Part shown: positions 34,962-43,509 of the stretch, piece after piece
Layout of the letters: each line of letters opens with the position of its first letter
Position numbering within the stretch: position 1 is the first letter of the stretch
Notes under the pieces: model-generated
The model's database searches: none
What the model was told of the DNA's origin: nothing
The model's input: only the letters and a program-made list of their open reading frames with translations
Program-made: the position numbers and the translations under genes
From: Clavibacter michiganensis subsp. tessellarius
GTDB taxonomy: Bacteria > Actinomycetota > Actinomycetes > Actinomycetales > Microbacteriaceae
NCBI RefSeq assembly: GCF_021922985.1
Contig: NZ_CP040788.1
Coordinates: 2,480,001-2,544,000, forward strand
Length of the DNA: 64,000 bases
Direction of reading: 5' to 3'

Positions 34962-36500
34962 ATGACCACGCCGCCTTCCGCCGACACCCGGCGCGACGCC
35001 ACGCCCGCCGACGCGACCCTGCCCCGCGCGGACCGCGCCGCCGCCGACCGGGCCGTCGCCCCCGAGGACGAGCGCCTGCCGCACGGCGCCCCGCTCGTCA
35101 TCGGCCTGCTCGTGGTCGCGGCGTTCGTCGTGATCCTCAACGAGACGATCATGAGCGTCGCCCTGCCGAGCCTCATGGTCGACCTGTCCATCACCACCGC
35201 CACCGCGCAGTGGCTCACGACGGGCTTCATGCTCACGATGGCCGTCGTGATCCCCGCGACCGGCTTCATCCTGCAGCGCTTCTCCACGCGCCAGGTCTTC
35301 GGCGCCGCCATGACGCTGTTCTCGCTCGGCACGCTCGTCGCGGCCATCGCGCCCGGCTTCGGCGTCCTGCTCGTCGGCCGCATCGTGCAGGCCAGCGGCA
35401 CGGCCATCATGATGCCGCTGCTGTTCACGACCGTCCTCAACCTGGTGCCCGCCGCGCGCCGCGGCCGCCTCATGGGCGTCATCTCCATCGTCATCGCGGT
35501 CGCCCCGGCCATCGGGCCGACGGTGTCCGGCCTCATCCTCAGCTCGCTGTCGTGGCGCTGGATGTTCTGGATCGTGCTGCCCATCGCCGTCATCGCGCTC
35601 TCGCTCGGCCTCTGGAAGATCACGAATCTCACCACCCCGCGGAAGCTCCCGTTCGACATCCTCTCCGTCGTGCTCTCCACGCTCGCGTTCGGCGGCCTGA
35701 TCTTCGGCCTCTCGAGCCTGGGCGAGTCCGCTGAGGGCAACGCGCCCCTGCCGCTCTGGATCCCCATCGCCGTCGGCGCCATCGCGCTCGCCGCGTTCAT
35801 CGCCCGCCAGATCGGCCTGCAGCGCGAGGACCGCGCCCTCATGGACCTCCGCACGTTCCGCAGCCGCGCGTTCGTGGTGGCCGTGATCATGGTGAGCGTC
35901 AGCATGATGGCGCTGTTCGGCAGCCTCATCGTCCTGCCGCTCTACCTGCAGAACGTGCTGGAGCTCGGCACGCTCGAGACCGGCCTGCTCCTCCTCCCCG
36001 GCGGCGCGCTCATGGCGATCCTGTCGCCCATCGTCGGCCGCCTCTTCGACCGCGTCGGGCCGCGCCCGCTCGTGATCCCCGGCGCCGTCGTCGTGAGCAT
36101 CGCCCTCTGGGGCATGACCACGATGCTGCACGAGGGCACGTCCATCGGCTGGGTCATCGCGGTGCACCTCGTGCTCAACGCGGGCCTCGCGTTCATGTTC
36201 ACGCCGCTGCTCACCTCGGCTCTCGGATCCCTGCCGCCGCGCCTCTACTCGCACGGCAGCGCGACCGTCTCGACGATGCAGCAGCTCGCGGGCGCGGCGG
36301 GCACGGCGCTGTTCGTCACGGTGCTCACCACGACGACCGTCGCGGGCGTGGCCGACGGCCAGTCCGAGGTCACCGCGACCGCGGCCGGCGTCCAGGCGGC
36401 CTTCATGATCGGCGGCTTCATCTCCCTCGCCGCCGTCGCCGCGTCGTTCTTCGTGCGGCGCCCGGCGAACCCGGTCCCGGAGGGCGTGGCGGGGCACTAG
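34962..36500 (+). CDS. MFS drug transporter, DHA2 (EmrB/QacA) family
   Basis: A 512-residue carrier with about 14 helices. NETIMSVALPSLMVDL and TTATAQWLTTGFMLTMAVVI are family motifs of the 14-helix drug:H+ antiporters, followed by the motif-A like loop and GRIVQASGTAIMMPLLFTT. It exports hydrophobic or cationic compounds using the proton gradient; the substrate is not predictable. Possibly derepressed when the TetR partner binds a drug. RBS GGAGAACC precedes the ATG. Confidence 0.92.
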   Translation: MTTPPSADTRRDATPADATLPRADRAAADRAVAPEDERLPHGAPLVIGLLVVAAFVVILNETIMSVALPSLMVDLSITTATAQWLTTGFMLTMAVVIPATGFILQRFSTRQVFGAAMTLFSLGTLVAAIAPGFGVLLVGRIVQASGTAIMMPLLFTTVLNLVPAARRGRLMGVISIVIAVAPAIGPTVSGLILSSLSWRWMFWIVLPIAVIALSLGLWKITNLTTPRKLPFDILSVVLSTLAFGGLIFGLSSLGESAEGNAPLPLWIPIAVGAIALAAFIARQIGLQREDRALMDLRTFRSRAFVVAVIMVSVSMMALFGSLIVLPLYLQNVLELGTLETGLLLLPGGALMAILSPIVGRLFDRVGPRPLVIPGAVVVSIALWGMTTMLHEGTSIGWVIAVHLVLNAGLAFMFTPLLTSALGSLPPRLYSHGSATVSTMQQLAGAAGTALFVTVLTTTTVAGVADGQSEVTATAAGVQAAFMIGGFISLAAVAASFFVRRPANPVPEGVAGH

Positions 36501-36531
36501 GCCCGCGCGGGCTCCGGCCTCCGCTCCGGCG

Positions 36532-37269
36532 TCAGTCCCACGCGGCGGAACCGGGCGGGACCGCGACCCGTGCACCCGCCCGCCATCGGGCGATCGACTG
36601 CTCCACGTACTCGCCGACGAGGCCGGGCAGGTCGATCCGCGGGTTGTGGATCCACTGGATCTCGAGCCCGTCGAGGATCGCGAGGAAGCACGCGGCCTCG
36701 TAGTCGAGCGTCGCGTCGTCCATCGGCGGCACCTGCTCGAGCGTGACGGCCTCGCCGATGCTGCGGCGGATCTGCGCGACCGTGCGCGCGTACCGCCCGC
36801 GCATGTACTCGTGGGCGGGGTGCGTCGCGTCGCTGGTCTCGGTCGCGAAGGTCAGGTACAGCTCGAGGAAGCCGCGGTGCTCCACGTGGTACCGCATCAG
36901 GTCGACGAAGGCGCGGATCGCGGGCAGGCCCGGCGCGGCCTCGGAGACGAACGGCTGCTGCCGGTCCCACTGGCGGAGCACCTCGGTGAGCAGCTCCTCC
37001 TTCGTGAAGTAGCGCAGCACGGCCGCGGGGGAGACGCCCACCTCGTCGGCGATGCCCTTGATGGTCGCGGCGCCGTACCCGCGGATCCCGAACACGCGCA
37101 CGGCCGCCTCGACGATCTCGGCGCGGCGGCGGACGCCGGTCGAGTACCGACCGCGCCTCGTCTGGCCCGCGCGGGGGGCCGGATCCGTGATCGCGCTCTC
37201 ATCGCCACCAGCGCGGGAATCGCTCTCGGGGGTGCCCGAGGGCGGGGCCGGCCTGCGGGTGTCGGTCAC
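36532..37269 (-). CDS. TetR-family regulator, divergent from the sugar operon
   Basis: A 245-residue protein with a Ser/Pro/Arg-rich N-terminal arm of about 45 residues, then the HTH domain (RRRAEIVEAAVRVFGIRGYG, then KGIADEVGVSPAAVLRYF) and a helical effector domain. GTG start preceded by AGGAT within a G-rich stretch. Given its position it probably controls the dehydrogenase/ABC operon that starts at 37379. Confidence 0.88.
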   Translation of the reverse strand: MTDTRRPAPPSGTPESDSRAGGDESAITDPAPRAGQTRRGRYSTGVRRRAEIVEAAVRVFGIRGYGAATIKGIADEVGVSPAAVLRYFTKEELLTEVLRQWDRQQPFVSEAAPGLPAIRAFVDLMRYHVEHRGFLELYLTFATETSDATHPAHEYMRGRYARTVAQIRRSIGEAVTLEQVPPMDDATLDYEAACFLAILDGLEIQWIHNPRIDLPGLVGEYVEQSIARWRAGARVAVPPGSAAWD

Positions 37270-37286
37270 GATGTCGATCCTCCCCC

Positions 37287-37316
37287 TTGTGCGGTCCGCG
37301 AACCCGGACGTACAGT
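37287..37316 (+). promoter_or_regulatory. Probable promoter of the Gfo/Idh-ABC operon
   Basis: TTGTGC (37287-37292), 18 bases, TACAGT (37311-37316), in the 109-bp gap between the divergent TetR gene and the operon. The stretch after it (GTAAACAGGTCGTCAGTATT) is AT-rich and may hold the TetR operator, though I see no perfect dyad. Confidence 0.5.
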
Positions 37317-37378
37317 GACTCAACCGTAAACAGGTCGTCAGTATTCGTCCTGGGTCATCAGCTAGGGACGAGGGCGTC

Positions 37379-38461
37379 GTGAGCGAAGTGGTGTTCGGGG
37401 TCGGCCTCATCGGGGCGGGACCCGTCGGGCAGGCCATCCACCTGCCGACGTTGGCGCGCATGGCCGACAGGTTCCGCGTGGTGCACGTGATGGACGTGGA
37501 CCCGGACGTGGCCCGCCGCGTCGCCGCCCGCGTCGACGCGCGCCACTCCACCGACGCGGACGCGCTCATCGACGACCCGGCCGTCGACGTCGTCGTGATC
37601 GGCAGCCCGAACCGCTTCCACGCCGAGCAGGTCATCGCGGCCTGCCGGGCCGGCAAGCGCGCGGTGCTGTGCGAGAAGCCGCTCGCGGTCTCCGTCGAGG
37701 AGGGCGAGGCCATCGCCCGGGCGTCGGTCGAGCACGGCGTGCCCGTCGTCGTCGGCACGATGCACGCCTTCGACGCCGCCTGGACCGCCGCGCTCGGCGG
37801 CTGGCGCGCCGCGGGCGACGCCCCGCACACCGTGCGCATCTCCGCCGTGATCCCGCCGAACCCCGACTCCGAGGACTCGGCCACCGAGATCGTCGGCCGG
37901 CCCGCGCCCCGCTCGCCCGGCGCCCCGGACCTGGAGGCGCGCGTGGCCGCCATCACCGGCGGCGTGCTGGGCCTCGCGATCCACGACCTGCCGCTCGCCC
38001 GCCAGCTGCTGCCCGCGGAGCCGCCGCGCGTGATCGCGGCGCGCACCCTCGACCCGTGGGGCTACGAGATCGTCGCGATGGTCGGCGGGAGCGTGCTCGA
38101 GGTGCACGGGGTCGGCGGCGCGACGTGGGACCCCGAGTGGACGCTCGACGCGGTCGCCGTGGACCGCTCGCTGCACGTCGACTTCTCCCTCTCCTACGTG
38201 CACGCCGGATCCAGCACCGCCACCCTCGTCGACGCCCGCAGCGCGACGACGTGGGGCCCGTACGCCGACAACGGCTACGTGGGCGAGTGGGAGCACGTGC
38301 ACGACGTGCTCGTCGGCGCAGCCGATCCGGTGCCGCTCGACGACCTCCTCGCCGACCTCGCCCTCGCGACCTCCATCGCGGAGCAGTGCGCCGACCTGAT
38401 CCGCGCCGCCGACGGCGACGCGCTCGCGGGCGCCGGATCCCGGGCGGGGGTGGCCGCATGA
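37379..38461 (+). CDS. Gfo/Idh/MocA-family oxidoreductase
   Basis: A 360-residue NAD(P)-dependent dehydrogenase. Rossmann motif GLIGAGPVGQAIHLPTL near the start, VDVVVIGSPNRFHAEQVIAA, then the diagnostic EKPLAV (Lys at about residue 100), and an AIHDLPLARQLL segment in the catalytic half. These enzymes oxidise or epimerise sugars and inositols. It heads a five-gene operon with a sugar importer, so its substrate is probably what the importer brings in. ATGA overlap with the next gene. Confidence 0.92.
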   Translation: MSEVVFGVGLIGAGPVGQAIHLPTLARMADRFRVVHVMDVDPDVARRVAARVDARHSTDADALIDDPAVDVVVIGSPNRFHAEQVIAACRAGKRAVLCEKPLAVSVEEGEAIARASVEHGVPVVVGTMHAFDAAWTAALGGWRAAGDAPHTVRISAVIPPNPDSEDSATEIVGRPAPRSPGAPDLEARVAAITGGVLGLAIHDLPLARQLLPAEPPRVIAARTLDPWGYEIVAMVGGSVLEVHGVGGATWDPEWTLDAVAVDRSLHVDFSLSYVHAGSSTATLVDARSATTWGPYADNGYVGEWEHVHDVLVGAADPVPLDDLLADLALATSIAEQCADLIRAADGDALAGAGSRAGVAA

Positions 38462-39270
38462 GCTCGCTCGCCGTGCGCGTCGACGCCGCCGCGACGCCGG
38501 TCCGCCGGGCCGCGGCCGCCGCGACCCTCGCCTCGCTGCCCGAGTCCTTCCGCCGCGCCGACGACGCCGGCGAGGTCGTCGTGCTCGACGGCGGACCCGG
38601 CTGGGCGGCCCGCGCGGTCGAGGCCGCGCGGGACGGCGCCCGCGCGCTCCTCGTGCTCGACCCCGGCGCGGCCGACGACGACGCCCTCGCCGCGCTGATC
38701 GCGACCGGCGTCCCCGTGGTGCTCGACGTGCCGTGGCGCCACGCCGAGGCCGTCCGCCGGGTGGCACCGCGGATCCACCGCTTCGCCGCTCCCGGCGCGC
38801 TCCTCGAGGCGCGCGCCGCGGTCGCGGGCACGGCCGACCTGCGGGGGGCCGCCCGCGCGCTCGCGCTCACCGCGGGGACGCTGCTCGGCTCGCCCGTCGC
38901 GGAGCTCGCCCCCGTCGTCGCGACCCCGCAGCACCTGATGCTCGCCGGGCCGAGCGCGTCCGGCGTCCACGTGGTCGTGAGCGTCGTCGTCGCCGGCCAC
39001 GACCACGGACGGTCGACGTTCCGGATCCTCGTCGGCGACCGCGCCGCGCACGTGGTCCTGCCCGCGCCCGGCTCGGCGTCGCCCGGCCGCGCGAGCGTCA
39101 CGGATCCGGCCGGCCGCGAGGACCTGCCCGTCGTCTTCGAGTCGGGCCACCGCACGGCCCTGCGGATCGCCCGCGACGCCGCCCACGGCCGATGCGCGCC
39201 CGGCGACGTCGCCGACCTCCGCGCCCTCCTCGCCGCCGCCCCCGCGCTCGCGGCCGACGCGCGCCCCTAG
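38458..39270 (+). CDS. Protein of unknown function coupled to the oxidoreductase
   Basis: A 270-residue soluble protein, Ala- and Arg-rich. The first half looks like an alpha/beta Rossmann-type fold (EVVVLDGGPGWAARAVEAAR, then ALLVLDPGAADDDALAALI, then GVPVVLDVPWRHAEAVRRV); the second resembles the C-terminal beta domain of Gfo/Idh proteins (GVHVVVSVVVAGHDHG). No NAD motif (GxGxxG) is intact. It may be a degenerate partner subunit of the dehydrogenase. The ATGA overlap argues for stoichiometric co-translation. Confidence 0.7.
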   Translation: MSSLAVRVDAAATPVRRAAAAATLASLPESFRRADDAGEVVVLDGGPGWAARAVEAARDGARALLVLDPGAADDDALAALIATGVPVVLDVPWRHAEAVRRVAPRIHRFAAPGALLEARAAVAGTADLRGAARALALTAGTLLGSPVAELAPVVATPQHLMLAGPSASGVHVVVSVVVAGHDHGRSTFRILVGDRAAHVVLPAPGSASPGRASVTDPAGREDLPVVFESGHRTALRIARDAAHGRCAPGDVADLRALLAAAPALAADARP

Positions 39271-39324
39271 ACCCAGCCCCTTCCCTCCCACCACACACAG
39301 CACCACGAGACAACGGAGTCAGAA

Positions 39325-40647
39325 ATGCCACAGCAGTCCTCGAGCGCCTTCGGCAACGGCCTCACCCGACGATCCCTCCTCAGCGCGGGGGTCGGCGCCG
39401 CAGCGGTCGGCCTCCTCGCCGCCTGCAGCGGCGGCGGCGGAGGCGCGAGCGGCGCCGCCGCACCCCTCAAGTTCTGGAACATGCCCTGGGGAGCGCCCGC
39501 GTTCCTCGCCGAGGACAAGGTGATCTCGGCGGCCTACAAGCCCGCGAGCGGCATGGGCGCCGTGAGCTACCAGCAGGTCCAGTGGGCCAACTTCACGCAG
39601 ACCTTCTCCACCGCGGTCGCCGCCAACAACGGCCCCGCGGTGAGCTCGGGCGGCGGGACGACGGCGTTCCTCTTCGAGTCGCAGGGCAAGATCGCGTACG
39701 CCGACGACCTCATCGAGACGTGGAAGGGCAACGGCATCTACGACGACTTCCTCCCGGGCCTCGTCGACACCCTCAAGACGGCCAACGGCTACGCGGCCGT
39801 CCCGTACAACCTCGACATGCGCATGTACTGGTACCGCAAGGACCTCCTCGAGAAGGCCGGCGTCGAGGCGCCCACCGACTGGGACTCCTACGAGGCCGCG
39901 TGCGCCGGGCTCAAGAAGATCGGCGTCTACGGCTACGGCACCCGCTCGGGCGCCGGCGCCTTCACCGGCTTCCACCAGATCGTGGCCCACATGATCAACA
40001 ACGGCGGCGGCCTGTTCGACGGCGACCAGAACCCGGACGTCGTCACCGACAAGAACATCGAGGCCGTCGAGTGGGTGCTCGGCATGGTGAAGAACGGCTA
40101 CGTGGACCCCCGCAGCGCCACCTACACCTCCGACAACGCGTACCAGCAGATGGACGCCGGCACCTTCGGCATGCTCTGGGACGGCGCGGGAGCCCCGGCG
40201 AACGTGAGCGCGGAGACCGCCGCCAACATGGTGGTCGGCGACCCGCTCGTGGGCCCCGGCGGCGAGAAGGGCGCGCTCTACTTCCCGAACAACATCATGA
40301 TGTACAAGTCGACGCCGAGCCAGGAGAACAGCGAGGCGTTCCTCACGTACTACTACCAGAACATGAAGTCGCTCTGGACGAAGCAGACCGGCATCGGCCT
40401 GCCGCCGCTGAAGTCCATCGCGGAGGAGGCGTACGCGGACGACGCGAACACCACGAAGATCCTCACCGACTGGCAGCCCATCTCGAAGACGTGGGGCGCG
40501 CCCGGCTCCAACACCGTCTTCCAGAACGTGACCAAGGTCGACGGCACGCAGCCGACGATCTCGTTCGCGCAGTCGGTCCTCGGCGGCACCGTCACGGCGC
40601 GCGAGTCGCTCGAGAAGCTGCAGAAGGAACTGGACGCGGGCGCGTGA
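39325..40647 (+). CDS. Sugar ABC transporter substrate-binding lipoprotein (cluster B/CUT1)
   Basis: A 440-residue extracellular binding protein. The leader combines a twin-arginine-like motif (LTRRSLLS) with a lipobox (LLAACS) and a Gly/Ser tether. The mature part has the CUT1 pattern: FWNMPWGAPAF, a hinge near VPYNLDMRMYWYRKDLLEKAG and a late GLPPLKSIAEEAY. It delivers an oligosaccharide or polyol to the two permeases. No ATPase gene is present, so it likely shares a general MsiK-type ATPase, as is common in Actinobacteria. RBS GGAG precedes the ATG. Confidence 0.92.
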   Translation: MPQQSSSAFGNGLTRRSLLSAGVGAAAVGLLAACSGGGGGASGAAAPLKFWNMPWGAPAFLAEDKVISAAYKPASGMGAVSYQQVQWANFTQTFSTAVAANNGPAVSSGGGTTAFLFESQGKIAYADDLIETWKGNGIYDDFLPGLVDTLKTANGYAAVPYNLDMRMYWYRKDLLEKAGVEAPTDWDSYEAACAGLKKIGVYGYGTRSGAGAFTGFHQIVAHMINNGGGLFDGDQNPDVVTDKNIEAVEWVLGMVKNGYVDPRSATYTSDNAYQQMDAGTFGMLWDGAGAPANVSAETAANMVVGDPLVGPGGEKGALYFPNNIMMYKSTPSQENSEAFLTYYYQNMKSLWTKQTGIGLPPLKSIAEEAYADDANTTKILTDWQPISKTWGAPGSNTVFQNVTKVDGTQPTISFAQSVLGGTVTARESLEKLQKELDAGA

Positions 40648-40690
40648 TCACGCGCGCATCCGGAGGGCATGACATGGACGAGGTGACCTG

Positions 40691-41704
40691 ATGGCGCTGG
40701 ACACCCGGGACACGCGGGACACGCGCGACACCCGCGTCGTCGACAAGGTCGGGCTGGCGCGCCGCGGGGTCGGCGTCGCCGGCCCCGGCCGACGGCCGAG
40801 CGCGCCGCGGAAGGGCTCCGGCAAGACGCCGCTCGGCCGGGCCGGCGCGACGCTGGCGCTGTTCGCGCTGCCGTCGCTGATCCTGCTGATCCTGCTCAAC
40901 GTCTACCCCGTCGTCTACTCCTTCCTGCAGTCTCTGCAGCAGGGGACGCCGTCGACGCTGCCGTGGGAGACGCCGTTCGTCGGGTTCGAGAACTACGCGA
41001 GCGTGCTGGCGTCGGAGTCGTTTCGCAACGCGACGGTGTTCACGATCGTCTTCACGGTCACGGGCGTCTTCGGCTCGTGGCTCGTGGGCCTGGCCCTCGC
41101 GCTGCTGCTGCGCACCCGGATCCCGGCCAACGGGTTCTTCAAGGTGCTCCTGCTGCTGCCGTGGATCGTCCCGGTGGTCGTCTCGTCGACCTCGTGGAAC
41201 TGGCTGGTGGCGACGCCGCAGAGCCCGGTGCCGATCATCCTGGAGACGCTCGGGTTCCCCGACGCGAACTTCCTCGGCGATCCGCTCCTCGCGCAGGTCG
41301 TGGTCTGCGTGTTCAAGGTCTGGATCAGCTTCCCGTTCATGCTGATGATGATGTCCTCGGCGCTCGCGTCGGTGGACACCAACGTCTACGAGGCGGCGAA
41401 GATGGACGGCGCGAGCGCCTGGCAGGCGTTCCGCGGCGTGACCCTCCCGATCATCTCCCGTACCACGTACATCAGCTGGGTGCTGATGACGATCTTCTGC
41501 GTCAACGACTTCCCGACGATCTTCCTGCTCACGCAGGGCGGTCCCGTGAACGCGACGACGTCGCTGATCGTGCTGGCGTACCAGCAGGCGTTCCAGAACC
41601 TGCAGACCGGACCGGCCACGGCGGTCGCGTTCATGATGACGGCCGTGCTCGTCCTCGTGTCGACGCTGCTGTACCGGCAGATCAAGAAGGCGGACATCGA
41701 ATGA
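40691..41704 (+). CDS. Sugar ABC transporter permease, MalF-like
   Basis: A 337-residue permease with six helices. ALPSLILLILLNVYPVVYSF is the first; the ATPase-contact EAA loop reads YEAAKMDGASAWQAFRGVTL near residue 235. The cytosolic N-terminus has four tandem Asp-Thr-Arg units (residues 4-15, encoded by 9-bp GACAC[CG]CG[CG] repeats), absent from usual MalF-type proteins. RBS GAGGTGA overlaps the intergenic spacer. ATGA overlap with the partner permease. Confidence 0.92.
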   Translation: MALDTRDTRDTRDTRVVDKVGLARRGVGVAGPGRRPSAPRKGSGKTPLGRAGATLALFALPSLILLILLNVYPVVYSFLQSLQQGTPSTLPWETPFVGFENYASVLASESFRNATVFTIVFTVTGVFGSWLVGLALALLLRTRIPANGFFKVLLLLPWIVPVVVSSTSWNWLVATPQSPVPIILETLGFPDANFLGDPLLAQVVVCVFKVWISFPFMLMMMSSALASVDTNVYEAAKMDGASAWQAFRGVTLPIISRTTYISWVLMTIFCVNDFPTIFLLTQGGPVNATTSLIVLAYQQAFQNLQTGPATAVAFMMTAVLVLVSTLLYRQIKKADIE

Positions 41705-42582
41705 GCCAGGCACTCGCGGTCGGCGGCGCCACCTCGGCGACCGTCGGCGACGTCAAGCGGACCTCCGCGAAGCAGCGCGAGCAGAAGGGCCAGTGGTGGC
41801 GCTTCCTGCTCATCGCGGTGATCACGCTCGTGGTGATCACGCCGATCCTCGCGGTGCTGTTCCTCTCCACCCAGCCGGGGCAGAACTCGACGGCGACCGG
41901 TTTCACGCTCGAGAACTTCGAGCGCGTGCTCGGCGGCACCGACGTGATGATCTGGCTCGGCAACAGCCTGCTCGTCGCGCTCGTGACCGTGGTCGTCTCG
42001 GTCGTCATCGCGGCGCCGGCCGGCTACGTGCTCAGCCGCTCGCGGTCGCGGCTCGTCTCCGGGTACTCGCTCGTGCTGTTCGTGGTGCAGGCCCTGCCGG
42101 TGGTGACGGCGGCGATCCCGCTGTTCATCACCTTCTCGGCGATGGGCCTCATCAACACGCTGCAGGGCGTGGCGATCATCTACATCGGCTCGACCATGTC
42201 GGTCGCGATCTGGATGATGGCGGCGTACATCGACTCCATCCCCATCACCCTGGAGGAGGCGGCGTGGATGGACGGCGCGAGCGTGTTCGGCGGCTTCGTG
42301 CGCGTCGTGCTCCGCAACTCGCTGCCGGGCATCCTCTCGACCGCGATCTTCTCGTTCCTGCTGGCCTGGAACGACTACCTGATCGCGCTCCTGTTCCTGC
42401 AGGACTTCACGAAGTACACCCTCCCCATCGGCCTCAACACGTTCTTCCAGCAGAACGCGGCCGACTGGGGCTCGGTGATGGCGGTCGCGGTCATCATGAT
42501 GCTGCCGCCCGTGCTGATCTTCGCCCTGCTGAACAAGTACTTCAGCGTCGGCGGGATCGGCGGGTCGCTCGCCGGGAGGTGA
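41701..42582 (+). CDS. Sugar ABC transporter permease, MalG-like
   Basis: A 293-residue permease, the pair of the preceding MalF-like protein. Six helices, with the EAA loop LEEAAWMDGASVFGGFVRVV near residue 190 and FLLAWNDYLIALLFLQD, both standard in CUT1 importers. Starts inside the previous gene's stop (ATGA). It ends the operon, followed by a strong terminator. Confidence 0.93.
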   Translation: MSQALAVGGATSATVGDVKRTSAKQREQKGQWWRFLLIAVITLVVITPILAVLFLSTQPGQNSTATGFTLENFERVLGGTDVMIWLGNSLLVALVTVVVSVVIAAPAGYVLSRSRSRLVSGYSLVLFVVQALPVVTAAIPLFITFSAMGLINTLQGVAIIYIGSTMSVAIWMMAAYIDSIPITLEEAAWMDGASVFGGFVRVVLRNSLPGILSTAIFSFLLAWNDYLIALLFLQDFTKYTLPIGLNTFFQQNAADWGSVMAVAVIMMLPPVLIFALLNKYFSVGGIGGSLAGR

Positions 42583-42600
42583 GGCGGCCTCGCCCCGGAC

Positions 42601-42646
42601 GAGAGCCCGCCCCCGTGGTCCATGTGGATCGCGGGGGCGGGCTCTC
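42601..42646. terminator. Bidirectional terminator between sugar operon and toxin gene
   Basis: Perfect 15-bp stem, GAGAGCCCGCCCCCG (42601-42615) and CGGGGGCGGGCTCTC (42632-42646), followed by TTCG. It serves both the sugar operon and the convergent toxin gene ending at 42660. Confidence 0.85.
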
Positions 42647-42659
42647 TTCGTGAGCGGCG

Positions 42660-43004
42660 CTACTTGGTCTGGTTCGGATGCCGCGTGTGGACCTGCTCGA
42701 GGAAGACCGTCTGCCCCTCGACGTAGAACCAGATGCGGGCGTCTCCGCGCGCGGTCGGCTTGTGCTGCCAGCGCACGTGGCGCGTGCCTGCGCGCGTGAC
42801 GATGCCGAGCTCCTCGCCCTTGAGCGGGTAGTTCGTCGGCGTGCGCTCCGTCGGGGTCCGGGTGAGGAAGTCCCACGCGTCCGCCAGCGGGCCGCGGATG
42901 GTCGCCGTCAGGTCCTGCCACCCCTTCCGCGCGCTCTCGGAGGCGAAGACGATCGTGTGCTCGGACTTCTTCGTGGGACGTGGGACCTGGGGATCCTTCG
43001 CCAC
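42660..43004 (-). CDS. RelE/ParE-like toxin of a type II toxin-antitoxin pair
   Basis: A 114-residue basic protein. SARKGWQDLTATIRGPLADA, then YPLKGEE, RHVRWQHK, ARIWFYVEG and a closing VHTRHPNQTK follow the helix-plus-beta plan of RelE/YoeB-fold ribonucleases, including the late Arg/His residues typical of their active site. The exact subfamily is uncertain. Its GTG lies two bases after the antitoxin stop, the usual antitoxin-first order. Confidence 0.72.
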   Translation of the reverse strand: MAKDPQVPRPTKKSEHTIVFASESARKGWQDLTATIRGPLADAWDFLTRTPTERTPTNYPLKGEELGIVTRAGTRHVRWQHKPTARGDARIWFYVEGQTVFLEQVHTRHPNQTK

Positions 43005-43006
43005 GG

Positions 43007-43465
43007 TCAGGGGCGCTCGACCGGCAGCGGACGATCGAGCCACTCGACCGGCGAGTGCGACAGGCCGGCGGCGATGGCGGTCGCGGTCTCGCGCCAGGAG
43101 GTGAGCTCGGCGATCGCGAGGTGGGGCTGGCCGGTGGAGAAGGACGCTCGAGCGGCATCCACGAGCTCGCGCGCGCAGCTCTCCCGGTCGGCGGCGGACA
43201 GGGCGAGCATCCACGGGAACCGCTGGGCCATGCGCGAGGCCAGCGAGCCCTCGTCGTCCAGCGTGACGGTGATGAGGTCGGCCGCGAGCTGAAGGAGCTG
43301 CCCCTGCGCGTCCGCGGCGCTCTGGGACATCAGCACCAGGGTCTGGCCGTCCCGCCGCGTCACCTGGACCGGGTGCTCCTCTGCTTCGGCGAACACGTCC
43401 GCCGAGTGCTTGCTCAGGTCGGACGAGCGACGGATCGTCGTGCGGGCGTCGTGGAGGAGGGACAT
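43007..43465 (-). CDS. Phd/YefM-like antitoxin with long C-terminal extension
   Basis: A 152-residue protein. The N-terminal 55 residues match the Phd/YefM DNA-binding domain: TIRRSSDLSKHSADVFAEAE, then HPVQVTRRDGQTLVLMSQ. Ordinary YefM proteins are about 85 residues; here nearly 100 helical residues follow (LAADLITVTLDDEG and so on), presumably wrapping the toxin. It should repress the operon promoter. The ATG is six bases from a -10 box (leaderless); AAGG lies too close to serve as an RBS. Confidence 0.8.
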   Translation of the reverse strand: MSLLHDARTTIRRSSDLSKHSADVFAEAEEHPVQVTRRDGQTLVLMSQSAADAQGQLLQLAADLITVTLDDEGSLASRMAQRFPWMLALSAADRESCARELVDAARASFSTGQPHLAIAELTSWRETATAIAAGLSHSPVEWLDRPLPVERP

Positions 43466-43471
43466 ACCTTC

Positions 43472-43500
43472 ATCATATTCGGAACGTGTTCGGAAGTCCA
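43472..43500 (-). promoter_or_regulatory. Toxin-antitoxin promoter with direct repeats
   Basis: On the minus strand TGGACT (43500-43495), 17 bases, TATGAT (43477-43472), then six bases to the antitoxin ATG. The spacer holds TTCCGAA-CACG-TTCCGAA, two copies of a heptamer, the likely binding site of the antitoxin for autoregulation. Confidence 0.65.
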
Positions 43501-43509
43501 CGTCGCGGG

